A stretch of DNA of 64,000 nt from Fictibacillus sp. b24 (GTDB lineage: Bacteria; Bacillota; Bacilli; Bacillales; Fictibacillaceae): positions 2,604,001-2,668,000 of the forward strand of contig NZ_JAUCES010000005.1 of NCBI RefSeq assembly GCF_030348825.1. The letters run 5' to 3'. The position numbers were made by a program, and so were the translations under genes. Under the pieces are notes generated by a model. It searched no databases. It saw nothing but the letters and a program-made list of their open reading frames with translations, and was not told the DNA's origin. Shown here in pieces: positions 7,924 to 16,071 of this stretch. Within the stretch, counting starts at the first letter, position 1. The number at the start of each line of letters is the position of its first letter.

Positions 7924-8229
7924 TCTCAACACCTACTTTAATTCCGATTATTTCAATCGACTTTATCTATAATATTCAAAAAATAATTAGTGGTGAGTTG
8001 GTTTTGGGCGAAAAGACCGCCTATTTATGGTAAAAATTTCGTTTATATGGCACTTTAAATGGGAATATTCATAATTGGAATTAAAAGTAATATATGAGAC
8101 CTTGGAGTTTACCACCTGCACAGTACATTTTTTTGGTAAAAAATTTTCATTGAAAAGCATGTAAGGTTTTGTTACATTAAAAAACGGTGTACAGCTGAGA
8201 TAGACATTAGATTAAATGAGGTGTATGAA
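7924..8229. other. Divergent intergenic region, 306 bp, with promoter for the AGCS gene
   Basis: No gene was found. A sigma-A-like promoter for the downstream symporter lies at TTGAAA (8150-8155), 17 bp, TACATT (8173-8178). The stretch 8024-8062 has three loosely spaced TTTATGG/TTATATGG-like words, too degenerate to call an array. Confidence 0.5.
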
Positions 8230-9636
8230 ATGGATTGGATTAGCAATCTTATAGGAAATGTTAATAATTACTTATGGTCGTATATTCTGATTGTTATGCT
8301 AATAGGATTAGGACTTTATTTTACGGTTCGAACAAATTTCGTTCAGTTCCGTATGTTTGGCGAAATGATACGCCTGTTGGGAGAAGGTGCAAAAGCGGAT
8401 AAAAAGGGTGTTTCTTCGTTCCAGGCTTTTTGTATCAGTACTGCTTCTCGTGTTGGGACAGGAAACTTAGCAGGTGTGGCTCTAGCTATCACTGCAGGAG
8501 GGCCTGGAGCTGTGTTCTGGATGTGGCTGATTGCTTTAATTGGTTCTGCATCAGCGTTTGTAGAAAGTACGCTAGCTCAAATTTACAAAGTGCGAGATGG
8601 AGTTGCCTTCCGAGGCGGTCCTGCGTACTACATGGAAAAAGCATTAAACGCACGCTGGATGGGTGTTATTTTCGCAGTCTTAATCTCGATAACTTTCGGA
8701 CTTGCTTTTAACTCTGTTCAATCCAACACGATTGCCAGTGCATTTGGACAATCATTTGGTATTAAGCCTTTATACGTGAGTCTTTTCTTAGCGATTGTAA
8801 CAGCAATCATTATTTTCGGCGGCATCAAGCGAATCGCTAAAGTTTCTGAAGTTATCGTACCGATCATGGCTGGACTTTATATTTTAATCGCATTGTTTGT
8901 TGTGATCACAAATATTACTGAACTGCCAGCTGTAATCAGCATGATTTTCAAAAGTGCATTCGGAGTAGAAGAAGTAGCAGGTGGTGCTTTAGGTGCTGCT
9001 ATGATGAATGGAATTAAACGCGGACTTTTCTCGAATGAAGCCGGTATGGGTAGTGCGCCAAACGCTGCAGCAACAGCAGATGTCAGCCACCCTGTTAAGC
9101 AAGGACTGATTCAATCACTAGGTGTTTTTGTTGATACACTTTTGATCTGTTCTTCTACAGCTTTTATCATCCTATTATCAGGTATGTATGATTCTAAAGA
9201 AGCAGACGGAATCATTCTAACTCAAGAAGCTTTAAACACGGTGTTAGGATCATGGGCTGGTCCGTTCCTTGCCATTATCGTATTGCTGTTTGCCTTTAGT
9301 TCTGTAGTTGGGAACTATTATTATGGTGAGTCCAACATTGAGTTTATCAGCACGAATAAGGTATGGTTACAACTTTATCGCGTAGCAGTTGTTTTAATGG
9401 TTGGTTATGGTGCCATCGCCTCTCTGGACTTCGTTTGGAGTTTAGCCGATTTGTTTATGGGTCTGATGGCCATCATTAACTTAATTGCTATTTCACTACT
9501 CGGAAAAATTGCTTTTGACGCACTTGGTGATTACCTGAAGCAAAAGAAAGAAGGAAAAGATCCTATCTTCCGCCCGTCCAGCATCGGACTAACTAATACG
9601 GAAGTATGGGGAGAAAATACAGACGAAAACAAATAA
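8230..9636 (+). CDS. Sodium:amino-acid symporter, AGCS (alanine/glycine) family
   Basis: The 468-aa protein has about ten transmembrane helices, with the AGCS signatures FCISTASRVGTGNLAGVA, FRGGPAYYM and KRGLFSNEAGMGSAPNAAA. It imports alanine, glycine or glutamine with Na+ or H+. The family includes B. subtilis AlsT and YrbD, and substrate specificity cannot be read from sequence alone. I prefer the ATG at 8230, 6 bp after AGGTG, over the in-frame GTG at 8221. It is transcribed alone from the promoter around 8150-8178 and ends at a terminator at 9642. Confidence 0.85.
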   Translation: MDWISNLIGNVNNYLWSYILIVMLIGLGLYFTVRTNFVQFRMFGEMIRLLGEGAKADKKGVSSFQAFCISTASRVGTGNLAGVALAITAGGPGAVFWMWLIALIGSASAFVESTLAQIYKVRDGVAFRGGPAYYMEKALNARWMGVIFAVLISITFGLAFNSVQSNTIASAFGQSFGIKPLYVSLFLAIVTAIIIFGGIKRIAKVSEVIVPIMAGLYILIALFVVITNITELPAVISMIFKSAFGVEEVAGGALGAAMMNGIKRGLFSNEAGMGSAPNAAATADVSHPVKQGLIQSLGVFVDTLLICSSTAFIILLSGMYDSKEADGIILTQEALNTVLGSWAGPFLAIIVLLFAFSSVVGNYYYGESNIEFISTNKVWLQLYRVAVVLMVGYGAIASLDFVWSLADLFMGLMAIINLIAISLLGKIAFDALGDYLKQKKEGKDPIFRPSSIGLTNTEVWGENTDENK

Positions 9637-9641
9637 GCATG

Positions 9642-9677
9642 AAAAAGAAGACTCAACTCTGGAGTCTTCTTTTTTTG
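9642..9677 (+). terminator. Intrinsic terminator of the AGCS gene
   Basis: A-rich stem AAGAAGACTC/GAGTCTTCTT followed by seven T residues. Confidence 0.8.
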
Positions 9678-9813
9678 AAACTTTTTTTAATATTTGCCGT
9701 ATAGATTTACTAGGGATACATTTAACGCACAAGCTCTTCCTGTTTACATAGTCGCTGTTTTTAGTGCAGTTTGTGTGGTTATGGTACGTGTTCTTTTTAT
9801 TTGTTACACGTTT

Positions 9814-9900
9814 GCGCAGCACCCTTTCATTTACGCGCGCAGTCAAATGAAGTTTACGCGCAGTTGAGCTTTAGTTCCGCGCATAAACGAATGATTCGGT
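9814..9900. repeat. About 21-bp-period intergenic array, 4 units
   Basis: GCGCAG or GCGCAT words start at 9814, 9837, 9858 and 9879 (spacings 23, 21 and 21), usually preceded by TTTAC or TTCC. The array lies between the AGCS gene and the convergent FbpA-like gene. The rest of the 500-bp gap (9637-10136) shows only the two flanking terminators. Confidence 0.6.
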
Positions 9901-10086
9901 CACACATCCTGTCGATTTTCACGCACCACTAAACAATAAAGGCTTTACTCGGGATTAAAAAGTGCTTCTACACATGTCAGTAGGGGAATACCTGTTATAA
10001 ATTCATAGATTTTAAGTTTTAGTCCGAAATTTCGGCACAAAATGATGTGAACATCTGAATAACATCGATATTCATTAAAATACTAA

Positions 10087-10115
10087 ACAAAAAAACCGGC
10101 TTTTTCAGCCGGTTT
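10087..10115 (-). terminator. Intrinsic terminator of the FbpA-like gene
   Basis: Stem AAACCGGCT/AGCCGGTTT with a long T-run on the minus strand, 22 bp past the stop codon. Confidence 0.8.
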
Positions 10116-10136
10116 GTGTTGGATCACATACATAAA

Positions 10137-10301
10137 TTAAGTTGCTTCTTCTTGTGCAGGCGGGGAAAGTAAATCCTTGAATTGTTGTTCAAGATCCTGC
10201 AAAGAAAGCTCGTATAGATGACGTCCATCTGCTGTCTTATATATGTTATGTAGCAATAGATCAGCTATTAAATTTTCTCTTTTTTGATGGTCCGCTGACA
10301 C
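10137..10301 (-). CDS. FbpA-family (Fur-regulated basic protein A-like) small protein, 54 aa
   Basis: The short gene reads VSADHQKRENLI at the start and has the family core GRHLYELSLQDLE in the middle. The pattern KRENLIxxLL, then DGRxLYELSLxxLE, is that of the Fur-regulated FbpA family. In B. subtilis that family includes a small protein linked to iron-sparing control with the FsrA RNA. Start: GTG at 10301 with AGGAGG 8 bp upstream. I see no convincing Fur box upstream, so iron control here is not shown. The protein is acidic at its C-terminus rather than basic. It is transcribed alone, with its own terminator. Confidence 0.7.
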   Translation of the reverse strand: MSADHQKRENLIADLLLHNIYKTADGRHLYELSLQDLEQQFKDLLSPPAQEEAT

Positions 10302-10481
10302 GTTCAATCCCTCCTGTAAATCTCTTCAACATTCTACTTACCCGTAAATGATGGAGAAAAAACTTTTCAATAATAGTTTATGTTCTAAAGTGTGTAAGGT
10401 GATGTAAATAACTAACTTTTATCTCACGTCAACATTACCCGCTTTTGGTTAAAATGTCAATTGTTTCAAGACATAATTTGT

Positions 10482-10507
10482 CGTCGATACTGTAGTGAAA
10501 ATCGACG
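10482..10507 (+). promoter_or_regulatory. Leader hairpin upstream of the K+/H+ antiporter gene
   Basis: A 7-bp perfect stem CGTCGAT/ATCGACG with a 12-nt loop lies 44 bp before the start codon and is not followed by a T-run. It may be a leader structure or an operator. No known riboswitch class is recognised. Confidence 0.25.
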
Positions 10508-10550
10508 GTGAAAGATGACAGGATTCATTACAAAGTAAAGGAGAGCTGAT

Positions 10551-12041
10551 ATGTTCGAAGGTGGTCTTAACGTAGATTATTTCATTTTATTACTCGCGAT
10601 CCTTCTGATTTTAGGTGTCATTACCACGAAGTTCTCTTCTCGGTTTGGCCTGCCCGCGCTTGTTTTATTCATTGGTATCGGAATGCTTGTCGGAAGTGAT
10701 GGTCTTAATTTTATTTATTTTGATGACCCGCACCTTACCCAGCTGGTCGGTGTTATTGCACTTATTATTATTTTGTTTGAAGGTGGTTTACAGACGAAAT
10801 GGAGCAATGTTAAACCCATTTTGTACCCTTCCCTTTCTCTTGCCACGTTCGGTGTATTTCTGACTACAGCTGTTGTAGCGGTAGCAGTTAAATTTCTGCT
10901 AAATGTGAACTGGCTAGAAGCGTTTCTTTTCGGATCTATCGTAGGTTCAACAGACGCAGCAGCCGTATTCTCTGTTTTAACCGGAAAGAATGTTAAAGAA
11001 AAACTCGCCACAACTCTTGAAGCTGAATCTGGCTCCAATGACCCGATGGCCGTATTTTTAACGATTACGTTCATTGAACTACTGACAAAAGATACAACTT
11101 CAGTCGCAGGACTTATCTTCTCTTTCTTTTGGCAGATGGGGATGGGAATTGTTTTTGGTTATCTTTTTGGCAAACTTGCTGTATATGCAATCAATCGGAT
11201 CCAGCTTGAATCAAGCGGACTTTACCCGGTATTCGCCTTATCTTTTGCCATCCTTGCATACGGTGTGACAATGCTTGCAGGTGCAAGTGGATTGCTGGCA
11301 GTCTATGTAGCTGCAGTTCTAATGGGAAACAACCATTTAACGTATCGGAACTCTATCGTACGATTTAACGAAGGCTTCGCGTGGATGATGCAGATTCTGA
11401 TGTTTGCCATCCTAGGTCTTCTTGTTTTCCCTAGTGAATTGTTCCATGTCGGCATTATGGTAAAAGGCTTGATCATATCCATCGTTCTAATTGTTATCGC
11501 GCGACCGTTTAGTGTGTTTTTAAGTATGTATTTTTCTTCTTTTACAACAAAAGAAAAGCTCTTTATCTCTTGGTCAGGACTGCGTGGAGCGGTTCCGATC
11601 GTACTTGCAACGTTCCCTTTAATCGCCGGTGTTGAGAACAGTCAATTATTGTTTAATCTTGTGTTTTTCGTGGTTCTTACTTCTGCCCTGATCCAAGGCT
11701 CTACCATCCCATGGGTAGCTCAAAAGTTAAAATTAACAGAAAAAGAAAAACCAACTTCACCGCATGTCTTGGAGCTTGTTTCTATAGGGAAAGCAAACGC
11801 GGAGATCGTAGAATTCTTCGTTCCAGAAAACGCGAAGATTATTGGACAGACGCTTGAAGAGATTACATTTCCAAAAGAATCTATTATTAGTGCGATGATT
11901 AGAGGGGATGAACTTATTACACCAACTGGTAAAACAATGATCCATGCTCACGACATCCTGTATATCATGGCAAACAAAAACAAGCTGAAGAAGCTAACTG
12001 ATTACCTATCAGAACAAAACGTTGAAAAAAGCTCGATGTGA
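10551..12041 (+). CDS. K+/H+ antiporter, CPA1 family, with C-terminal RCK_C domain
   Basis: The 496-aa protein has about 12 transmembrane helices (residues 8-390), with the exchanger motifs FEGGLQTKW, GSIVGSTDAAAVFS and ESGSNDP, the last two carrying conserved membrane Asp residues. SWSGLRGAVPI marks the NhaP/CvrA branch. A TrkA-C/RCK_C ligand domain occupies about 405-490 and in relatives senses c-di-AMP or nucleotides. The likely role is potassium or sodium efflux in exchange for protons in pH and turgor control. The ATG at 10551 lies 7 bp after AAGGAGAG. It is a single-gene unit. Confidence 0.85.
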   Translation: MFEGGLNVDYFILLLAILLILGVITTKFSSRFGLPALVLFIGIGMLVGSDGLNFIYFDDPHLTQLVGVIALIIILFEGGLQTKWSNVKPILYPSLSLATFGVFLTTAVVAVAVKFLLNVNWLEAFLFGSIVGSTDAAAVFSVLTGKNVKEKLATTLEAESGSNDPMAVFLTITFIELLTKDTTSVAGLIFSFFWQMGMGIVFGYLFGKLAVYAINRIQLESSGLYPVFALSFAILAYGVTMLAGASGLLAVYVAAVLMGNNHLTYRNSIVRFNEGFAWMMQILMFAILGLLVFPSELFHVGIMVKGLIISIVLIVIARPFSVFLSMYFSSFTTKEKLFISWSGLRGAVPIVLATFPLIAGVENSQLLFNLVFFVVLTSALIQGSTIPWVAQKLKLTEKEKPTSPHVLELVSIGKANAEIVEFFVPENAKIIGQTLEEITFPKESIISAMIRGDELITPTGKTMIHAHDILYIMANKNKLKKLTDYLSEQNVEKSSM

Positions 12042-12063
12042 TAGTTATGTGCTTGAAAGAAAT

Positions 12064-12275
12064 TGATTTCCGTTTCAGGTGCTCGCTTTCCGCGGGGCAG
12101 GCGGTGAGCCACATTCGAGCGTTTCACTCTTAAGTGTCTCACCTGCCAGCCTGTCCCGCAGGACAAGGAAGGCTACAGCAGCGACGCATCGCACGAAGAA
12201 AATTCGAAGTTTAATTTTCGAGGAGTCTCGCACCTTCCACTCCAATCAACAGTCAATGAAGAAGATGAAGAAATG
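12064..12275 (+). repeat. Bacillaceae-type extragenic repeat element, long copy
   Basis: This GC-rich element begins TTGATTTCCGTTTCA, contains GCTCGCTTTCCGCGGGGC, then CTCACCTGCCAGCCTG and TCCCGCAGGA, and ends CACTCCAATCAAC with a TCAATGAAGAA tail. Its two ends are inverted (TTGAT and ATCAA). It matches the copy at 41786-41945 in reverse, but carries about 60 extra bases after TCCCGCAGGA. The reading frame across it (12079-12276) is a by-product of the repeat. It occupies most of the 343-bp gap between the antiporter gene and the convergent MscS gene. Confidence 0.8.
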
Positions 12276-12346
12276 ACAGGGATGCAAAACGATTGATTGT
12301 AGTTCAGAAGATACCTTAACTTATTACTTAATCAAATAAGTTTACA

Positions 12347-12380
12347 TAAAAAGCCGGGGACAACAATCCCCGGCTCTTTC
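12347..12380 (-). terminator. Intrinsic terminator of the MscS gene
   Basis: Stem AGCCGGGGA/TCCCCGGCT (12352-12360 with 12367-12375), with five T residues on the minus strand. Confidence 0.85.
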
Positions 12381-12384
12381 TTCA

Positions 12385-13230
12385 TTATGCACCTTTTTCG
12401 ACTTGTACTTGGTGCGGATATGGAATCTCTATACCGTTTGCATCGAGCGCTTCTTTTAGCGCTTTACGCAATTCACGCTCAACTGCCCACTGTTCACCGT
12501 TTATTGTTTTTGAAATAACGCGGATCACAACGTCTGATGAACCGAGCATATGAACACCAAGAACATTTGGTCCTTCCATAATGCTTGGGTTCTTTTCTTT
12601 TACCTTATCACAAGCGTCCTGAAGTACGACAAGTGCTTTATCAATGTTTTCCTCATACGCAATCCCAATATCCACGAGTGCACGCATGTTACCTCTTGTA
12701 TGATTCGCGATCGTACTGATCTCCCGGTTTGGCATGTAATTCAATGTACCGTCAAACGCACGAATGTGAGTCGTTCTTAAACCCACTTCCTCTACGATTC
12801 CATCCACACCGCCAATGGTTACATAATCTCCAACTTCCATCTGTTTTTCAAGAAGAATAAAGAATCCTGTTACGACATCACTCACTAGTCCTTGTGCTCC
12901 AAAGCCAATCGCTAGGCCAACTACCCCCGCACCTGCGATCAATGTTCCAATTTCTAAACCGAACTGCTTAAACAGGATACCTGCAAAGACAAAGATCAGA
13001 ACGTAAGAGAATAGGTTTACGACAAGCTTTTGCAGCGTAATAATACGGCCCGTAGACATTTTCCGGTGTGCTGCCGCTTTATCAAACATGCGGTTGATTA
13101 CACGTCTGCCGATGGATCGAATAACTAAGAACATGACGATAATTAATAAGAACTTCGCTGCCCATAGCCCTACTGATAGCATCAGCTCAGCCCAATTTAT
13201 TTTTTCTAACCATTTTCCCCATTTATCCAA
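12385..13230 (-). CDS. ykuT: Small-conductance mechanosensitive channel, MscS family (YkuT-like)
   Basis: The 281-aa protein has three N-terminal helices. The pore helix carries GTLIAGAGVVGLAIGFGAQG, and the cytoplasmic beta domain follows with VEEVGLRTTHIRAFDGT and PNREI. The channel opens on membrane tension to release solutes during hypo-osmotic shock. Sequence and length match the Bacillus YkuT type. I choose the TTG at 13230 (LDKWGKWLEK) because GGGAGTGG lies 5 bp upstream. Extending to 13296 adds a non-conserved leader. The gene neighbours a K+/H+ antiporter, which fits an osmotic role, but they are convergent and not co-transcribed. Confidence 0.85.
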   Translation of the reverse strand: MDKWGKWLEKINWAELMLSVGLWAAKFLLIIVMFLVIRSIGRRVINRMFDKAAAHRKMSTGRIITLQKLVVNLFSYVLIFVFAGILFKQFGLEIGTLIAGAGVVGLAIGFGAQGLVSDVVTGFFILLEKQMEVGDYVTIGGVDGIVEEVGLRTTHIRAFDGTLNYMPNREISTIANHTRGNMRALVDIGIAYEENIDKALVVLQDACDKVKEKNPSIMEGPNVLGVHMLGSSDVVIRVISKTINGEQWAVERELRKALKEALDANGIEIPYPHQVQVEKGA

Positions 13231-13310
13231 AAAAACCACTCCCACTATGTACAATAGAATAGTATCTATTGTACAAAGCTTGGAGCGTCTTTTCAATCTT
13301 TAACGAAAAA

Positions 13311-14297
13311 TTATGGCGCGATAACAGGCGTGCGGTCGATTTTAAAGCCCATATCTTCCAGCATCTTATGATCTTGTGTTGATTCTTGACCAGCAGTCGT
13401 AAGATAATCTCCTACAAATATGGAGTTTGCGGCATAAAGTCCAAACGGCTGCAGACTTCTCAAGTTCACTTCTCGTCCTCCTGAAATACGAATCTCTTTA
13501 GAAGGATTAATATAACGGAATAATGCCAGAACCTTTAGGCAGTAGCGAGGATCCAGCTCGTCTGTACCCTCAAGAGGCGTTCCATCGATCGCGTGCAAAA
13601 AGTTCACTGGAATCGAATCCGCGTCTAGCACCTTAAGACTTCTTGCCATATCAATGACATCTTGCTTAGTCTCTTTCATGCCGACGATTACACCTGAACA
13701 TGGAGAGATACCGCTTTCTTTTACAACGTTAACCGTGTTCACTCGATCGTCGTATGTATGTGATGTCGTAATATTTTCGTGATTTCGGGCAGAAGTGTTT
13801 AGATTATGATTGTAGCGATCAACACCTGCTTCTTTTAAACGTGCTGCCTGCTCTGGCTTCAAGATGCCAAGGCATGCACAAACTTTTAAACCATATGTAT
13901 CTTTGATTTCTTTGACAGCCTCTACTACTTTATCGACATCGCGGTTTGTTGGTCCGCGCCCGCTTGCTACGATACAATAGGTCCCGACGTTTAGGTTGTA
14001 TGCTGTTTCAGCGCCTTTAACCATCTCGTCTTTATCCATCATTTTATACGTCTCGATAGGAGCGGTTGAAACGATAGATTGCGAGCAATATCCACAGTTT
14101 TCTGGACATGCACCTGATTTTGTATTGATAATCATATTGAGCTTTACTAGATTTCCGTAATAATGTTTTCGAATTTGATAGGCGCCATGGAGCAGCAAGA
14201 GCAAATCTTCATCTGGACATTCTAAAATTGAAAGAGCCTCTTCGTTTGAGAGTTCTTCCCCATTCAATACTTTTTCAGCAAGTACATTCCAAATCAT
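13311..14297 (-). CDS. bioB: Biotin synthase
   Basis: The 328-aa radical-SAM enzyme converts dethiobiotin to biotin by sulfur insertion. The [4Fe-4S] cluster motif ACPENCGYCSQS has C64, C68 and C71. Downstream, NHNLNTS, SGVIVGMKE and the GGREVNLRSLQ segment, with the Arg ligand of the auxiliary cluster, are all intact. Length is normal. The ATG at 14297 follows AAGGAGG. It is the second gene of a bioY-bioB operon, 15 bp after bioY. The rest of the biotin pathway is not in this window. Confidence 0.95.
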   Translation of the reverse strand: MIWNVLAEKVLNGEELSNEEALSILECPDEDLLLLLHGAYQIRKHYYGNLVKLNMIINTKSGACPENCGYCSQSIVSTAPIETYKMMDKDEMVKGAETAYNLNVGTYCIVASGRGPTNRDVDKVVEAVKEIKDTYGLKVCACLGILKPEQAARLKEAGVDRYNHNLNTSARNHENITTSHTYDDRVNTVNVVKESGISPCSGVIVGMKETKQDVIDMARSLKVLDADSIPVNFLHAIDGTPLEGTDELDPRYCLKVLALFRYINPSKEIRISGGREVNLRSLQPFGLYAANSIFVGDYLTTAGQESTQDHKMLEDMGFKIDRTPVIAP

Positions 14298-14312
14298 CGC
14301 GTGTCCTCCTTA

Positions 14313-14915
14313 TTATGAAGCGTGTTTTGTGTGATGTGACATCGACTTCTTACGCGCAATGTTAATACGTGGAGCAAGCAGTCCAGCACAAACTCCAAGA
14401 ATGATATCCTTTGGCAGCGGAACCATCATCCACGCCCAAGCCATAGAATATGTGAAACCCTCTGGTGCATCTGCCCACATTTTATACGCCATGAACATTA
14501 AGTTTGTTCCCACTACATAGTTAATGGCAGTTCCTACAAGAGTAGCGACTACATAAGACACCTTGCCGCCATTCTTTTCAATGATTAATCCAGTTACATA
14601 GGCTACTAGAATAAAAGATAATAAAAATCCGAATGTCGGACTTACTATTGTCGCAAACCCACCTTTAAATTGAGCGAATACCGGTGCTCCGACCAAACCA
14701 ACCACTACGTAGACACTCATCGCGATCGCACCTAGTCTGCTTCCTAAAAGTGCACCAGCAAGGATACAGAAGAAAGTTTGCAAAGTTATCGGTACTCCTC
14801 CAACGACCATGAACGGAAAGATGGTCGTGATGTTTGCACCAATTGCCATTAAGGCAACAAACATTCCAATCAGTGTAATGTCAATCGTCTTTAACCCATT
14901 TCTTCGTGATGTCAT
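14313..14915 (-). CDS. bioY: Biotin transporter S component BioY
   Basis: The 200-aa protein has six transmembrane helices, with the BioY pattern VPITLQTFFCILAGALLGS and VGTNLMF. It is the substrate-binding membrane unit of an ECF-type vitamin transporter and captures biotin outside the cell. The energy module is normally encoded elsewhere. The ATG at 14915 has TGGAGG upstream. It is the first gene of the operon, under a promoter overlapped by a BirA-type operator, so uptake and synthesis should be repressed together when biotin is plentiful. Confidence 0.92.
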   Translation of the reverse strand: MTSRRNGLKTIDITLIGMFVALMAIGANITTIFPFMVVGGVPITLQTFFCILAGALLGSRLGAIAMSVYVVVGLVGAPVFAQFKGGFATIVSPTFGFLLSFILVAYVTGLIIEKNGGKVSYVVATLVGTAINYVVGTNLMFMAYKMWADAPEGFTYSMAWAWMMVPLPKDIILGVCAGLLAPRINIARKKSMSHHTKHAS

Positions 14916-14954
14916 TGTTATGAACCTCCATATGTATGAACTGTACTCGTTTTT

Positions 14955-15006
14955 AGAATAACGGACGTTCGCAAATGAGTCAACTTAATATATTTTTTAG
15001 TTAACA
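14955..15006 (-). promoter_or_regulatory. bioYB promoter with overlapping BirA operator
   Basis: On the minus strand, -35 TTGACT (14978-14983) and -10 TATTCT (14955-14960) are 17 bp apart. Half-sites GTTAAC and GTTGAC are separated by 15 bp, the spacing I recall for the B. subtilis bio operator. The downstream half-site covers the -35 box, so biotinyl-AMP-bound BirA would block RNA polymerase. Confidence 0.75.
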
Positions 15007-15087
15007 TAAAAATTTGATCAAAATTTAAGGCATCTACGGATGTATAAACTGTCGATTTTTAGCGAAAAACATTTAAATACATTTATA

Positions 15088-15171
15088 CGCGGAATTATTT
15101 CGATTTACCGTGGATAAAATGCTGATTACCGCGGATATAAATTGGATTACCGTGGAATTATTCATTTCAGG
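15088..15171. repeat. 21-bp-period intergenic array, 4 units
   Basis: Units start at 15088, 15109, 15130 and 15151. The core is CGTGGA or CGCGGA, 10-11 A/T-rich bases, then GATTTAC or GATTAC. The array lies between bioY and the end of the sugar ABC operon (gap 14916-15234). Its unit resembles the one at 2371 (CGTGAAATTATT against CGTGGAATTATT). Confidence 0.8.
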
Positions 15172-15172
15172 C

Positions 15173-15224
15173 GCAAAAAAACTGGCTTTAGGAGTGTGTA
15201 ACCCCCTCTCAAAAGCCAGTTTTT
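15173..15224 (-). terminator. Terminator of the glycan ABC operon
   Basis: Stem AAAACTGGCTTT (15177-15188) with AAAGCCAGTTTT (right arm ending 15224), with an A-run on the plus strand giving the U-tract on the minus strand. It ends 11 bp after the last permease gene. Confidence 0.75.
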
Positions 15225-15234
15225 CACATTATAT

Positions 15235-16059
15235 TTACTTATCTCCTGTGAACTTGATTCCTTTCACAAAATAACGATTAAAGAAAGCGTAAAGGACGAG
15301 AATCGGGAGTGTAAAGACCATGGATGCTGCCATGATGTAATTCCAGAACGAGATGAATTGTCCTTTGAACGAGTTCAAGCCCAGCGGCAATGTGAACATG
15401 TCTTGATCTGACAAAATGATAAGCGGCCTCATAAAGTCGTTCCAGAACGCCATGAACACAAAGATGGTTTGAGCAGCAAGCGCAGGCTTTGCGAGCGGCA
15501 ATACGATTCGAAAAAAAGTTCCGAATCGGCCTAGCCCATCGATTGCAGCGGCTTCTTCCACTTCTTTCGGGAAATTGATAAAGAACTGTCTCATCATAAA
15601 GATGAATGTCGCGTTCACCGCGCCTGGTATAATCATTCCTTGATATGAGTTCAACCATCCTAGCTCTTTTAAAATTAAAAAGTTCGGAATGAGCGTTACT
15701 TGAAAAGGAATCATCAATACTGCCAAAATCATTAAGAAAATACTCTTTTTTCCCGGAAAGCTTAGTCTTGCGAGCGCGTACCCCGCCATGGAGTTAAAAA
15801 GTAAATTCAGCAGTGTTCCAATCGTTGCAATGAACAAACTATTAAACAGCCATCTTCCGAATAAAGGTTCTCTCGTAAAGATCTGTTTATAGTTATCAAG
15901 CGTAAAGTCTTTCGGTATAAAATTGATCGATCCGCTTACGATTTCACCTAGTGTTTTAAAAGAAGAGGACAGAGCCCATAAAAACGGAATAACGGTGATG
16001 ATCGCGTATACAATCAATATGACATATAAAGCTTTTCTTCCAGCCGATCGTTTTTTCAT
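15235..16059 (-). CDS. Sugar ABC transporter permease (MalG/LacG-like)
   Basis: The 274-aa carbohydrate-uptake (CUT1) inner-membrane subunit has six transmembrane helices and the EAA loop EAAAIDGLGRFGTFFRIVLP at about 170-190, which docks with the ATPase. It is the last gene of the operon, 12 bp after the partner permease. The ATG at 16059 follows AAGGAGGGG. The operon has no ATP-binding subunit, so a shared MsmX-type ATPase encoded elsewhere is probably used. The substrate is likely an alpha-glucan oligosaccharide, judged by the co-transcribed debranching-type enzyme. Confidence 0.85.
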   Translation of the reverse strand: MKKRSAGRKALYVILIVYAIITVIPFLWALSSSFKTLGEIVSGSINFIPKDFTLDNYKQIFTREPLFGRWLFNSLFIATIGTLLNLLFNSMAGYALARLSFPGKKSIFLMILAVLMIPFQVTLIPNFLILKELGWLNSYQGMIIPGAVNATFIFMMRQFFINFPKEVEEAAAIDGLGRFGTFFRIVLPLAKPALAAQTIFVFMAFWNDFMRPLIILSDQDMFTLPLGLNSFKGQFISFWNYIMAASMVFTLPILVLYAFFNRYFVKGIKFTGDK

Positions 16060-16071
16060 GGTATCCCCTCC

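Noticed and set aside
8024-8062. Another 20-bp array upstream of the AGCS gene
   Set aside because: The TTTATGG-like words are spaced 20 and 12 bp and are too degenerate; this is probably chance A/T richness.
10380-10550. Riboswitch upstream of the K+/H+ antiporter
   Set aside because: Only one 7-bp hairpin was found. The conserved cores of the c-di-AMP, K+ or Mg2+ type leaders are not recognisable, and there is no terminator or anti-terminator pair.
12079-12276. 65-codon frame across the extragenic repeat
   Set aside because: The frame lies wholly within a repeated non-coding element, has no good ribosome site, and is not kept in the other copies.
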